A stretch of DNA of 64,000 nt from Trebonia sp963811335 (GTDB taxonomy: Bacteria; Actinomycetota; Actinomycetes; Streptosporangiales; Streptosporangiaceae): NCBI GenBank assembly GCA_963811335.1, contig CAWERB010000023.1, positions 434,001 to 498,000 on the forward strand, written 5' to 3'. The position numbers and the translations under genes were made by a program. The notes beneath the pieces are model-generated. The model was not told the origin of the DNA. It searched no databases and was given only the letters and a program-made list of their open reading frames with translations. This document shows positions 36,837 through 45,435 of this stretch, piece after piece. Each line of letters starts with the position of its first letter. The stretch's first letter is position 1.

Positions 36837-39077
36837 ATGACCCGACTGGCCCGCTGGTGCTTCACCCGCCGGCGTACCGTGCTTGCCGCCTGGCTGCTGC
36901 TCCTGATCGTCGCGCTCGGCACCGCCCGCGTGGCCGGCGGTGCGTTCAACTCCAGCCTCAGCCTGCCCGGCACCGATGCCCAGGCTGCGGTCAGCGTGCT
37001 GACCCAGCATTACCCGGCCGCCGCCGGCGAGACCGACCAGGTCGTGATCCAGGCCACGGGCGGCGCGACCGTGGGGTCCCCGCAGGTGCGCGGCCCCGTC
37101 ACCAGGGCCCTCGCCCGGGTCTCCGCGGTGCCCGGCATCGCGTCCGTGGCCAGTCCTTACGCCGCCGCGGGAGCCGCCCAGGTCAGCCGGAGCGGCACCG
37201 TTGCCTTCGCTCGCGTCACCTGGGACAAGCAGCCCGACCAGGTCACCGCCGCCGACGCGGGCGCGCTCATTGCCGCCGCCGAGTCGGCCGACGGCCCGGG
37301 CGTCCACGTTTCCCTGGGCGGCGCTTCCATCACGAACTCCGAGCGGGCCAAGCCCGGCCCGTCAGTGGCCGTGGGCGTCATCGCGGCGCTGGCCATCCTC
37401 CTGCTCGTCTTCGGCGGCGCTTTCCTCGCCGCCCTGACCCCCCTGGCCGGCGCCGCGCTGGCCCTGGTCATCGGTTCCTCGGCGATCACGCTGCTCAGCC
37501 ACGGCCTGACCGTCGCGAGCGCCTCGACCGACCTCGCCGTGCTGATCGGCCTGGGCGTCGGCGTCGACTACGGGCTCTTCATCGTCAGCAGGCACCGGGC
37601 CGCTGTGCGGGCCGGGCGCTCCTACGAAGACGCCGTCGCCGAGGCCGTGACCACGTCCGGGCGCACCGTGCTGTTCGCGGGCCTGACCGTGTGCCTCGCG
37701 CTGCTCGGCCAGTTCGCGCTCGGCGTGAGTTTCCTCGACGGCCTGTCCGCCGCGGCCGCCGTCACCGTCGCGCTGACCATCGCCACCGCCCTCACCCTGC
37801 TGCCCGCTCTGCTCGGCTTCCTCGGCCCGAAGGTGCTCTCCCGCCGCGAGCGCGCTGTTCTGGCAAACACAGGGCTGGCAGGCAACGGACCAGTCCGGGA
37901 GAACCTCCGGGGCGCCGGCTCACGCTGGGCCCGCCTGGTGGAACGGCACAGCCTGCTGACCGCCCTGGCCTCCCTCGCGGCGATCACGCTCATCGCGCTG
38001 CCCGTCGCCGGGCTGCGGCTGGGCACCTCCGACGCCAGCACCGACCCGGCCGGCTGGACCACCCACCAGTCCTACACCGCCCTCGCCCACGGCTTCGGCC
38101 CCGGGTTCAACGGCCCCCTCGAGCTGGCCGGCCAGGTCAGCAGCCCCGGCGACCAGGCCGCGTTCAGCCGGCTGCTGGCAGCCGCGGCGCGCACGCCAGG
38201 GGTCGCCAGCGTCACGCCACTGCAGGTCTCTCCCGACCAGCACGCGGTGCTCGCCACCCTCTACCCGGCCACCGCGCCGCAAGACCAGCGAACCATCACG
38301 CTCGTCGGCACGCTGCGCGACAACCTGATCCCGCGGGCCGAGCACGGCAGCGGCCTCGTCGCGCACGTCGGCGGCCAGACCGCTTCCGCGATCGACTTCG
38401 CGCACGTCCTGGGCAGCAAGCTCCCGCTGTTCGTCGCCGTCGTCGTCATCCTGGCGTTCATCCTGCTCGCCGCAGTGTTCCGCAGCCTGCTGATCCCGCT
38501 GACCGCCTCGTTGCTCAACCTGCTGTCGGTGGTCGCGGCACTCGGCGCCATCACCGCCGTGTTCACCAAGGGCTGGGGCGCCTCACTGCTCGGCCTGTCC
38601 GGCACCGGGCCCGTGGACGCGTTCCTGCCTGTCGTGATGTTCTCGGTCCTGTTCGGCCTGTCGATGGACTACGAGGTCTACACCGTCAGCCGCATGCAGG
38701 AAGAATGGCGGCGGCTGCGCTCCCGCCCCGAAGACCCGGCCTGGCGCAACCACGCGGCCGTCACCGCCGGGCAGGCCCACAGCACCCGCATCGTCACCGC
38801 CGCCGCCGGGATCATGATCGTGGTCTTCGGCTCGTTCCTGCCCGGCGGGCACCACCTGCTCCAGGAATTCGGGTTCGGCCTCGGCTTCTCCGTCCTCATC
38901 GACGCGATCCTCATCCGCAGCATGCTGCTGCCCGCCGTCATGCACCTGATCGGCCCGGCCAACTGGTACCTGCCCGCCCGGCTCGCCCGCGCCCTTCCCA
39001 GGCTCGACATCGAAGAAGGCGAAGCGGACGCCCCGGCACCCGCTGGTCATCGCGAGCCGACCCGGCCAGTGGCATAA
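36837..39077 (+). CDS. MMPL-family (RND-type) membrane exporter
   Basis: A 746-residue protein with 12 predicted membrane helices in two similar halves, each with one large extracytoplasmic domain. The two conserved helix motifs are VLIGLGVGVDYGLFIVSRHR (about residues 232-251) and the C-terminal FGLSMDYEVYTVSRM, each with the proton-path Asp-Tyr pair. The opening MTRLARWCFTRRRTVLAAWL is typical. These proteins export lipids, lipid-linked compounds or drugs with proton motive force. ATG 36837 has GAGGAGACC upstream. Divergence from a SigG-type sigma gene suggests the sigma factor controls it. The 17 C-terminal residues are polar and Pro-rich. Confidence 0.92.
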   Translation: MTRLARWCFTRRRTVLAAWLLLLIVALGTARVAGGAFNSSLSLPGTDAQAAVSVLTQHYPAAAGETDQVVIQATGGATVGSPQVRGPVTRALARVSAVPGIASVASPYAAAGAAQVSRSGTVAFARVTWDKQPDQVTAADAGALIAAAESADGPGVHVSLGGASITNSERAKPGPSVAVGVIAALAILLLVFGGAFLAALTPLAGAALALVIGSSAITLLSHGLTVASASTDLAVLIGLGVGVDYGLFIVSRHRAAVRAGRSYEDAVAEAVTTSGRTVLFAGLTVCLALLGQFALGVSFLDGLSAAAAVTVALTIATALTLLPALLGFLGPKVLSRRERAVLANTGLAGNGPVRENLRGAGSRWARLVERHSLLTALASLAAITLIALPVAGLRLGTSDASTDPAGWTTHQSYTALAHGFGPGFNGPLELAGQVSSPGDQAAFSRLLAAAARTPGVASVTPLQVSPDQHAVLATLYPATAPQDQRTITLVGTLRDNLIPRAEHGSGLVAHVGGQTASAIDFAHVLGSKLPLFVAVVVILAFILLAAVFRSLLIPLTASLLNLLSVVAALGAITAVFTKGWGASLLGLSGTGPVDAFLPVVMFSVLFGLSMDYEVYTVSRMQEEWRRLRSRPEDPAWRNHAAVTAGQAHSTRIVTAAAGIMIVVFGSFLPGGHHLLQEFGFGLGFSVLIDAILIRSMLLPAVMHLIGPANWYLPARLARALPRLDIEEGEADAPAPAGHREPTRPVA

Positions 39078-39264
39078 GATGCCCCGCCGCAGGCTGCTCG
39101 GACCGCCGAGCGGCGAAACGACGCGGTCCTGGGGTCGGAGTGGCGACTGAGATAAGTGCTGGCCGCGCGTTGGGTGCAGGCACGTCGACAACGAGCGCCC
39201 GCATCTGCTCGTTCATTGCCCGGCCTGAACGAGCCGATCGACCAGTTGCCCGACGGCGCCGTCA

Positions 39265-39512
39265 AGGCGAGGGAAATGGCCTCGCTCGCCTCGTAGCGTG
39301 CCTCGGGTCCTGGCTGCTGGTCGGGGATGCCGTCTAGCAGGAGGTCGGGGTAGGGCTCGAGCCAGGTGACCTGGTGGCGATCCGGTACAGCCACGTGCGC
39401 AGCGATGCGCGCTGCTCGAACGAGCCGAGGTTCTGCCAGGCGGACAGCATCGTGTCCTGCACGGCTCCCCGGCCCTGGCCCGCTCCAGCAGCTCCGCGTC
39501 CGTCATCTGCAC
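39265..39512 (-). pseudogene. Degenerate second copy of the SigG-type sigma factor
   Basis: Three frames over 250 bases recall the intact gene: MTDAELLERARAG near 39512, then VQDTMLSAWQNLGSFEQRAS and LRTWLYRIATRS, then VTWLEPYPDLLLDGIPDQQP and EARYEASEAISLAL. The segments correspond to WLYRVATS and PWLEPYPDLLLDQLTSTEP of the copy at 36 kb. Large pieces, including half of region 2 and all after region 3, are gone. It is a dead paralogue, and the upstream motif at 39548 is still identical to that of the intact copy. Confidence 0.7.
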
Positions 39513-39547
39513 CCTCCATCAGCTGGGCTCCCTTCATGCGGCTATCC

Positions 39548-39561
39548 GTACTGACACCGCC
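39548..39561 (-). promoter_or_regulatory. Conserved motif upstream of the decayed sigma copy, copy 2
   Basis: GGCGGTGTCAGTAC on the minus strand, 35 bases before the old start at 39512; identical over 14 bases to 36733-36746. Confidence 0.45.
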
Positions 39562-39646
39562 AGGCCCCAGATTGTGACTCAGCTGCGCGCCGGCGAACCG
39601 GACCCCAAGCGCCCCGGATTCCGCAGCTGAAGCGCCGCGCGGAGCA

Positions 39647-40483
39647 TCAGGGTTTGCGGGCGACACCGCCCCACAAGGCGGCCGGCGCGGCCGCTTCGTC
39701 GTCGCTCGCGGGCCTCCACTGCTGGACCGGAACCACGCCCGGCTCGACGAGCTCCAGGCCGTCGAAGAACTTGGTCACCTGCGCGTGGCTGCGGGGGTGA
39801 ACGCGCTGCGGCAGCAGCTCACTGAGCCGCCTCGCGGCTTCCAGGGCGCCCGGCGTCATGCGCCCCATGTCGCCGGCCACGTGCGTGACGGCCAGGAAGC
39901 TCCCGGACGGGATCGCCGCGGTCAGCCCGGCGACGAGCCGGTACGGGTCATCATCGTCCGTGACCAGCTGCAAGATCGCGATGAGCATCACGGCGACCGG
40001 CAGGCTGAAGTCCAGCAGCTCGGCGGCCCCGGTCAGGATCCGGCCGGTATCGCGGGCGTCGGCGTCGAGGTACCCGGTGGCGCCTTGCGGGTCGCTGGTC
40101 AGCAGCGCCCTGGCGTGGGCCAGCACGATCGGGTCGTTGTCGACGTAGACGATCCTTGACTCCGGGGCGGCCGCCTGGGCGACCTCGTGCGTGTTGTTCG
40201 CCGAGGGCAGCCCCGTCCCCACGTCAAGGAACTGCCGGATGCCCGCCTCTTCCGTCAGGTAACGGACCGACCTCCGCAGGAACGCGCGGTTGGCTCGCAC
40301 CGAGGAGCGCATGTCCGGGTAGGCGCGGATCGCCTCGTCGCCTGTCTCCCTGTCCACCGCGTAATTGTTCTTGCCGCCCAGCCAGTAGTCGTACACCCGA
40401 GCGACGTGCGGGACGCTCGTGTCGATCACCGGTTGCTCGCGCCCGTTGTCCGGGACATTGCCCTGCCACAAGCCGCTTGTCAT
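39647..40483 (-). CDS. SAV2177-family S-adenosyl methyltransferase (Methyltransf_19/DUF574)
   Basis: A 278-residue protein with the characteristic opening PHVARVYDYWLGGKNNYAVDRETGD, followed by RSSVRANRAFLRRSVRYLTE and a SAM-binding strand FLDVGTGLPSANNTHEVAQ, VYVDNDPIVLAHARALL. This family is abundant in Streptomyces, Streptosporangiales and relatives; its substrates are mostly unknown. A strong GGAGGCGG ribosome site precedes ATG 40483. It is a single gene, divergent from the HD-type protein. Confidence 0.92.
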   Translation of the reverse strand: MTSGLWQGNVPDNGREQPVIDTSVPHVARVYDYWLGGKNNYAVDRETGDEAIRAYPDMRSSVRANRAFLRRSVRYLTEEAGIRQFLDVGTGLPSANNTHEVAQAAAPESRIVYVDNDPIVLAHARALLTSDPQGATGYLDADARDTGRILTGAAELLDFSLPVAVMLIAILQLVTDDDDPYRLVAGLTAAIPSGSFLAVTHVAGDMGRMTPGALEAARRLSELLPQRVHPRSHAQVTKFFDGLELVEPGVVPVQQWRPASDDEAAAPAALWGGVARKP

Positions 40484-40751
40484 CAGAGTTACCGCCTCCG
40501 GGGACGATCCCCATTAACCGCGGACCTGGATGGAAATGACGCCTCGACACGGAAACCTATCCCATTCCTGGCGTACCGGGCACGCCGGCCGCTTGGGGGG
40601 AGGGCCCGGACGCCCGGACGCCTCCTGAAGCCACGGCTTGGCGGTGCGGATCCGACCGGGCCGACGTAGAGTCGCCAGCAAGGCAGTTCTTCGGATGCTG
40701 TGCTCGCCCGTTGAGGGTGGAGTGCAGCGGGCGCTGGAAGGAAGGTCTCTC

Positions 40752-41576
40752 ATGTCGGAGTCCACCGAGACGCAGCCCACTGCCCGGGTGCTCCCCCACG
40801 AACTTCCCGCGTCCCTGCGGGAGGCCGGCCTGACCAACTGGATCCGCGAGCCGCTCGATGATGCGGTCGACCGCAGGCGGCGGATCATCATGCCTCCGGC
40901 CGCGGCGGTCATGGGCACCCCGGCGAGCGGCTGCCAGGGCTCGTTGATGGCCGAAGCCCGCCATCCGGACACGGTCTTCATGATGGGAGACAATCCCGCG
41001 CTGCCCGCGATGCCCGAACGGCCGACGCTGAAGGACTTCTTCCTGCTGCGCTTCGGCCCGGTTCCCCGTACGCACCTGCTGCAAAGCGCTCGCGTGGCGC
41101 GGGAGAACGGGCTCGGCGAGAAGGTCATCATGGCCTGCCTGCTGCACGACATCGCCATCGCCGGGCTGCTGTCGGCCAACCACGGCTACTGGGGCGCGCA
41201 GATGGTCGCCCCCTACGTCGATGAGGAAGTCTCCTGGGCCATCGAGAAGCACGAAGCGCTGCGCTACTTCCCGGATGAGTCGGTTGGATACTCCTACCCG
41301 CAGGCCTACATCGACTATTTCGGCCCCGACTACACCCCGCCCGACTACCTCCGCCGAGAGCATGAGGCCGCCCGCAGGCACCGCTGGTACATGACCTCGC
41401 GGCTGGTGACCGTCAACGACATCTACTCGTTCGATCCCCGTGTCGTCGTGGATTTCGACGAGTTCGAGGACGTGATCGGCCGGAACTTCCGGCAGCCCGA
41501 GGAGGGGCTGGGATTCGACGGCTCCCCGGTGGCGCACATGTGGCGGACGATGATCTGGCCCAACAACTTCCTGTAA
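40752..41576 (+). CDS. HD-domain-like metal phosphohydrolase-type protein
   Basis: A 274-residue protein. The middle carries the elements of an HD domain: THLLQSARVARENG (His), VIMACLLHDIAIAG (His-Asp), WAIEKHEALRYFPDES (His) and a later Asp in VTVNDIYSFDP. HD proteins are often nucleotide or cyclic-nucleotide hydrolases, but a subset are mixed-valent di-iron oxygenases, and the Tyr-rich stretch after the HD block could fit either. The first ~90 residues (LPHELPASLREAGLTNWIRE) are unique to me. ATG 40752 has GGAAGGAAGG upstream. Function not assigned. Confidence 0.65.
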   Translation: MSESTETQPTARVLPHELPASLREAGLTNWIREPLDDAVDRRRRIIMPPAAAVMGTPASGCQGSLMAEARHPDTVFMMGDNPALPAMPERPTLKDFFLLRFGPVPRTHLLQSARVARENGLGEKVIMACLLHDIAIAGLLSANHGYWGAQMVAPYVDEEVSWAIEKHEALRYFPDESVGYSYPQAYIDYFGPDYTPPDYLRREHEAARRHRWYMTSRLVTVNDIYSFDPRVVVDFDEFEDVIGRNFRQPEEGLGFDGSPVAHMWRTMIWPNNFL

Positions 41577-41595
41577 GAGCGTGACTTCGCCCCGG

Positions 41596-41829
41596 TCAGT
41601 CGGGCTCGCCGCGGCCGGCCGCGGCCCGGAACCGGTCCCGGGCGGTCTTGGCCTCGGCTAGCGGCACCAGCCGGGCCTTGCCCAGCCCGAACGGCGGCAT
41701 GTTCCCGTAGATCGCTTCGTACTCGCCGGCCCGGACCAGGTAGGTCTCGTGCCAGATGCCGGTCCTGGAACTGGTGCCGACGCGTTTCCAGTAGTTGCGC
41801 CATGCGGCCACGTGGCTGGCGCTCGGCGG
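41596..41829 (-). pseudogene. C-terminal fragment of a DUF4188 protein
   Basis: The last ~78 codons read SASHVAAWRNYWKRVGTSSR, TGIWHETYLVRAGEYEAIYG and NMPPFGLGKARLVPLAEAKT, the typical end of DUF4188 (monooxygenase-like) proteins of ~150 residues. The first half is absent: upstream of about 41820 the minus strand is only antisense of cobD. The gene was cut at the same point at which cobD lost its 5' end. Confidence 0.7.
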
Positions 41830-42535
41830 TCGGTCCCTCGAACGCGAGGCCGCCGCCGTGCACGCCCGCCTCGCCGACGAGAACCTAGCAAGCGCGCGGA
41901 GCCGACTGACCCATCTGGTCGGGCGCGACACCAGTCGGCTTGGTCCCAGTGAGATATCGCGTGCCGTGGTGGAGTCGGTCGCGGAGAACACTTCCGATGC
42001 CGTCGTCGCCCCGCTGCTGTGGGGCGCGCTCGGCGGGGTCCCTGGCCTCCTCGGGTACCGGGCGGTCAACACCCTCGACGCCATGGTCGGACACCATAAC
42101 GCACGCTACGAACGGTACGGCTGGGCCGCGGCCCGGCTCGACGACGTGCTGAATCTTCCAGGCGCGCGGCTGGCTGGCCTGCTGACACTGGCCGCCGCGC
42201 CAGCGCGGGCGCGCGCGGCATGGCGGGTCTGGCGGCGGGACGCCGGCGCGCACCCAAGCCCGAACGCAGGGGTCGCGGAGGCCGCCTTCGCCGGCGCGCT
42301 CGGCGTCCGGCTCGGCGGGACCAACGTGTACTACGGCAGCCGCGTTGAGCACCGCGCCATCATGAACGGCGGCCGACCCGCCAAGCCCTGTGACATCCCG
42401 CGGGCCACGACCCTGGCACGCCGCGTCGGGCATAGCGCGGCCGTTGCCTCCGCGGTGCTCGCAGCCATCCGAGGTCTTAGCCAAATTCTCTCATTAGACT
42501 CCAGCTTGAAATCGCCGGACAGGTACCGCAATTAA
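41795..42535 (+). pseudogene. cobD: Cobalamin biosynthesis protein CobD/CbiB, N-terminally truncated
   Basis: A 246-codon frame that begins in the middle of CobD: AATWLALGGRSLEREAAAVH, then the conserved RAVVESVAENTSDAVVAPLL, LPGLLGYRAVNTLDAMVGHH, YGWAAARLDDVLNLPGARL, WRRDAGAHPSPNAGVAEAAF and GALGVRLGG. CobD (~320 residues) attaches the aminopropanol arm to adenosylcobyric acid at the membrane. Roughly 90-100 N-terminal residues with the first membrane helices are missing, and the last ~22 residues (ILSLDSSLKSPDRYRN) are unlike the family and fall in AT-richer DNA. It is probably non-functional; a second cobD could exist elsewhere. Confidence 0.85.
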
Positions 42536-42752
42536 TTGCCATTCGCAACAGGAGTAATCGGAAGGAAGCCGATCTGGCATTCAAGTCGAGTATTTGCCTG
42601 CGTGCACAGCTGTTACTGCTGTCCCTGGAGAATTGATTGGTAATTGGTGTCATCGAATTTCGGCGGTAATTGCTATGGTTCCAGTGCCCTCAAGGAATCG
42701 GCGCCGAGCTGCCCTCGAAGCGAGCCAAGCGGTTCGGCCGAAAGGTGATGAT

Positions 42753-42770
42753 TAGCTATTCAGCCTGAGT
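42753..42770. repeat. Left terminal inverted repeat of the IS66 element
   Basis: TAGCTATTCAGCCTGAGT, perfect complement of 44481-44498. Confidence 0.85.
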
Positions 42771-42859
42771 TGGGCTATGTGCTGACGGGCGTGCGGGATG
42801 GCCCGGTGGCGGCGAGTTTCATTCCAGCGGGTGTTCGCGCGGGGTGGCCTGTTGCGGTG

Positions 42860-44445
42860 TTACGGGGCTGCTGCGGGCGGGAGCCAGGGGCCGTCGGTGA
42901 ACAGCATGGTGAGCGCGTCGAGGGCGTCGATGCCCCATTTCGCGGTGGTGGACAGGTAGGACGCGACGATGGCGAAGTCGGCCAGGCCGAGGAGGGTGCG
43001 CCAGGTGCCGCCGGAGGTTCGCTGCTGGACCTTGACGGGGCGGATGTCGCGTTCGGCCTGGTTGGAGGTGAAGCCGACGGCCAGGTCGGTGGCGAAGCGG
43101 AGGATCATGTCCTCGTGGTCGCGGAACCGGCGGGCCAGCCGGAGCCCGTCCTTCCCGGCCTGGGTGCGTTTTCCCTGGTTGTCGGCGATGCCCTTGGCGA
43201 CGGCGCCGCGGTACCAGGACCGGATGCCGGTGATGTCCTCGTCGCCGAGGCTGGCCTGGCCGGCCCGGCGGGCGGCGCGGCCCTGGCGTTCGCGTCGATG
43301 AGCAGGTCCGCCATGGACCGTGCCCAGAGCTGGCCGTCGGGGTCGAAGCGGTGCAGGCCGGCCAGGTCGCGCAGCCCGTGGGCGCCGCACCAGGCGTGCA
43401 GCGCGTCGGTGAGGTGCTCGTAGCCCTTGTAGCCGTCGCGGACGATCGTGCCCGCGTAGCCGGGCAGGACGCCGCCGGAGTCGATCGCTTCCTTCGTGCG
43501 GTCCCCGGTGTGCATGGCGGTGAGGAACTCGGTGCAGGCCACGTGGACGTAGTGCAGCTTCCCGGCGGCGCGGGCGGGGGTCTCGTCGGCATAGAGAACC
43601 GGGACGGCGGGCAGCAGCTCCCGGACCCGCCCCATGAACGGGCCGAGCCGGGCGGCGGCCTTGCCCCGGATGCCGGCCGTGAACCCGGCGGAGACGTTCA
43701 CGCCGGTCAGGGCGGCGACCAGCCGGGCGGCGCGGGCGACGGGCAGGTAGTTCGCGCAGACCGCCAGCGCCGTCTTCGCGTGGACCAGCGGCCCGTACTG
43801 CGCCCGCCCGGTCACCCCGGCCGGGGCCAGCCCGACGGAGACCTCCCCGCACTCCGGGCAGCGCTTCGCGGCGACCTGGTACTCGGTCACCGACGGCGGC
43901 GGGGGCGGCGACGCCTCGAAGACCTGCCGTTTCTGCACGGTGCCCAGCACCGGCTCCCCGGCCAGGCCGTGCCCGCAGCAGCCGCACGCGGCAGGCCCGC
44001 AGAACACCGTCTCGCCCGGGTCGGGGGACTGCCGCAGCGTGGACGACTCCGCCCCGGGCTGCTTCCCCGGCCTGCGCCCGGACGTGCCCCGCAGCGACCG
44101 GTCCCGCGGCTTCTTCTTATACGGGCTGTCCGACGAGGGGGGCTTCGACGACGTCGAGGAATCCTTGTCCAGCCGCCGCCGCAGATCATCTACCTGCGCG
44201 GCCAGCGCCGCGACCTGCGCGTCCCGCGCGGCCAGCTGCGCCGCCGCCAGCTCGTCCCGGCCCCGCGCCGCCTGCCGGAGCCGCGCGTTGACGACCTCCA
44301 GCTCCGCGACCCGCGCGCGCAGCCACGCCACCTCATCAGGCGCGGGCACATGCGGCGTATCGGGCACGAGCCGCACTCCACCACAGCACGCCGCACCCGC
44401 CAAATAGGCGACCATCGAACCGCAGCCAGCAGAGCGCCGCCGCAA
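42860..44445 (-). pseudogene. tnpC: IS66-family DDE transposase (TnpC), one frameshift
   Basis: The N-terminal part has a leucine-zipper-like coiled coil (VAWLRARVAELEVVNARLRQ, about residues 39-58), a Ser/Lys-rich hinge with RGTSGRRPGKQPG, and a Cys-rich zinc finger (CGPAACGCCGHG and CPECGE). The catalytic core shows VLYADET and VRDGYKGYEHL for the two Asp and, after a one-base loss near 43290, FTSNQAERDIRPVKVQQRTS with the Glu. The C-terminal LADFAIVASYLSTTAKWGID is the usual end. Joined length is ~528 residues, normal for IS66. The frameshift lies between the second Asp and the catalytic Glu. Confidence 0.88.
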
Positions 44446-44480
44446 GCACGACAGAAACGCCCCGGCCCTCCCAACTGATC

Positions 44481-44498
44481 ACTCAGGCTGAATAGCTA
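44481..44498. repeat. Right terminal inverted repeat of the IS66 element
   Basis: Complement of 42753-42770; it ends 2 bases before the first possible start codon of the antitoxin frame. Confidence 0.85.
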
Positions 44499-44544
44499 CC
44501 ATGATCCCGGTTTTGGCTTTGGAGTCGCGCATGCCGCAGACGAC

Positions 44545-44569
44545 GTGTACCACACAGTCGTGGTACACT
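44545..44569 (+). promoter_or_regulatory. Palindromic operator overlapping the -10 of a toxin-antitoxin operon
   Basis: GTGTACCAC (44545-44553) and GTGGTACAC (44560-44568) form a perfect 9-base inverted repeat with a 6-base spacer. The right arm contains TACACT (44564-44569), a TANNNT -10 box ending 6 bases before GTG 44576, so repressor binding would block a leaderless promoter. Confidence 0.7.
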
Positions 44570-44575
44570 TCCGCC

Positions 44576-44989
44576 GTGGACGTCGTGCAGGCAGTCGACC
44601 GGATCAACGAGTTGCTCGAGAGCGACATGGGCCAGACGTCCAACACATCGATGCGCATTCCTACGGCGCTGCGAGATGCCGCAGCGATCGCCGTCCGCGA
44701 GCTCGGCGCGGCATCATCCACCACGGCCTTGACGGCTGCCGCGCTCAGGGCGAGTCTTGAGGCCGCCGTGATGCAAGCCGTTCTCGATGATCACTTCAGG
44801 CAGTACCCGCAGGCACGGCCCGGCCTCGGTGATCTAGCGGTCGCGGCGGCCGAACTCGATGGCCATCCACTTGCGGGCGAGCCGGCGCGGATCCGTCAAG
44901 CGGCGCTTGAAGTCGAGGTGCGGCACCCGGACGCCGCGCCCGAGGATGTACTCCTTTGGGCCGAGGCACGAGCCATCACCACGTCATGA
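44576..44989 (+). CDS. Ribbon-helix-helix-like antitoxin of a PIN toxin pair
   Basis: A 137-residue acidic protein encoded directly upstream of a PIN toxin. The segment NTSMRIPTALRDAAAIAVRE (about residues 22-41) followed by SSTTALTAAALRASLE has the strand-helix-helix pattern of an RHH DNA-binding antitoxin; the rest is helical and acidic and would wrap the toxin. GTG 44576 is preferred to ATG 44501 because an operator and -10 box stand just before it and the longer form would include IS-proximal sequence. The stop overlaps the toxin start by ATGA. It probably represses its own operon through the palindrome. Confidence 0.7.
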   Translation: MDVVQAVDRINELLESDMGQTSNTSMRIPTALRDAAAIAVRELGAASSTTALTAAALRASLEAAVMQAVLDDHFRQYPQARPGLGDLAVAAAELDGHPLAGEPARIRQAALEVEVRHPDAAPEDVLLWAEARAITTS

Positions 44990-45399
44990 GTCACCTTGTC
45001 GTGCTGGATAACGAGGCAGTACAGGCGCTATCGGATCCCGCCCATAAGAAGCACGTCCACGTCATAAGCCATGTCCAGGTGGTAGCGAACCGTAAAAGAC
45101 GGGGCCTGGCGATAACGGTCGCGGTGCCGACCGCGGTTCGCGTTGAGGCGGGCTGGGACCGCACAATGCCCAACTGGGCTTTCCTCAACCATCTGCGCAT
45201 CGGGGACGTCAGCCTTGATGGCACGAGGGCGAACATCGCGGCGAGCATCCGTCAGAATGCTCGCGTTTCCGTAGCCGACGCGCATATCGGAGCCGTGATT
45301 CAGGCCACCAACGCTACGAAGGTCACGGTCATCACGAGTGATCCCGGGGATGTAAGGCGAGTGGCTGCCGACAGGGAAGTCAACGTCGTCACTATCTGA
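44986..45399 (+). CDS. PIN-domain ribonuclease toxin (VapC-like)
   Basis: A 137-residue PIN domain. The acidic residues expected for Mg-dependent RNase activity are in place: Asp8 in LVVLDNEAV, Glu54 in AVRVEAGWDR, Asp98 in SVADAHIGA and Asp119 or Asp122 in VITSDPGDV. VapC proteins cleave tRNA or rRNA and stop translation until neutralised by the partner antitoxin. Start ATG 44986 overlaps the antitoxin stop by 4 bases. The alternative start at 44956 lies inside the antitoxin gene. It ends 36 bases from the convergent cobQ gene. Confidence 0.82.
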   Translation: MSHLVVLDNEAVQALSDPAHKKHVHVISHVQVVANRKRRGLAITVAVPTAVRVEAGWDRTMPNWAFLNHLRIGDVSLDGTRANIAASIRQNARVSVADAHIGAVIQATNATKVTVITSDPGDVRRVAADREVNVVTI

Positions 45400-45435
45400 C
45401 CGAAGGGATACTGGCAGGCGAGCCGCCCGCTGCCG

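Larger units (their letters stand above)
42753..44498. mobile_element. IS66-family insertion sequence (single-transposase type)
   Basis: A 1746-base element bounded by perfect 18-base inverted repeats, TAGCTATTCAGCCTGAGT at 42753-42770 and its complement at 44481-44498, with one transposase gene on the minus strand. The accessory orfs found in classical IS66 members are absent, as in the ISBst12 subgroup. I find no clear 8-base target duplication next to the repeats. The left flank (42490-42752) is AT-richer than the chromosome. The transposase is frameshifted, so the copy may be immobile. Confidence 0.88.

Noticed and set aside
36857..39337. 826-codon frame overlapping the MMPL gene in another phase
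   Set aside because: Arg/Pro/Gly-rich without membrane segments; the MMPL frame has 12 helices and conserved motifs.
42740..44510. Target-site duplication of the IS66 element
   Set aside because: The 8 bases outside the two inverted repeats do not match; only a TGAT core is shared at different offsets.
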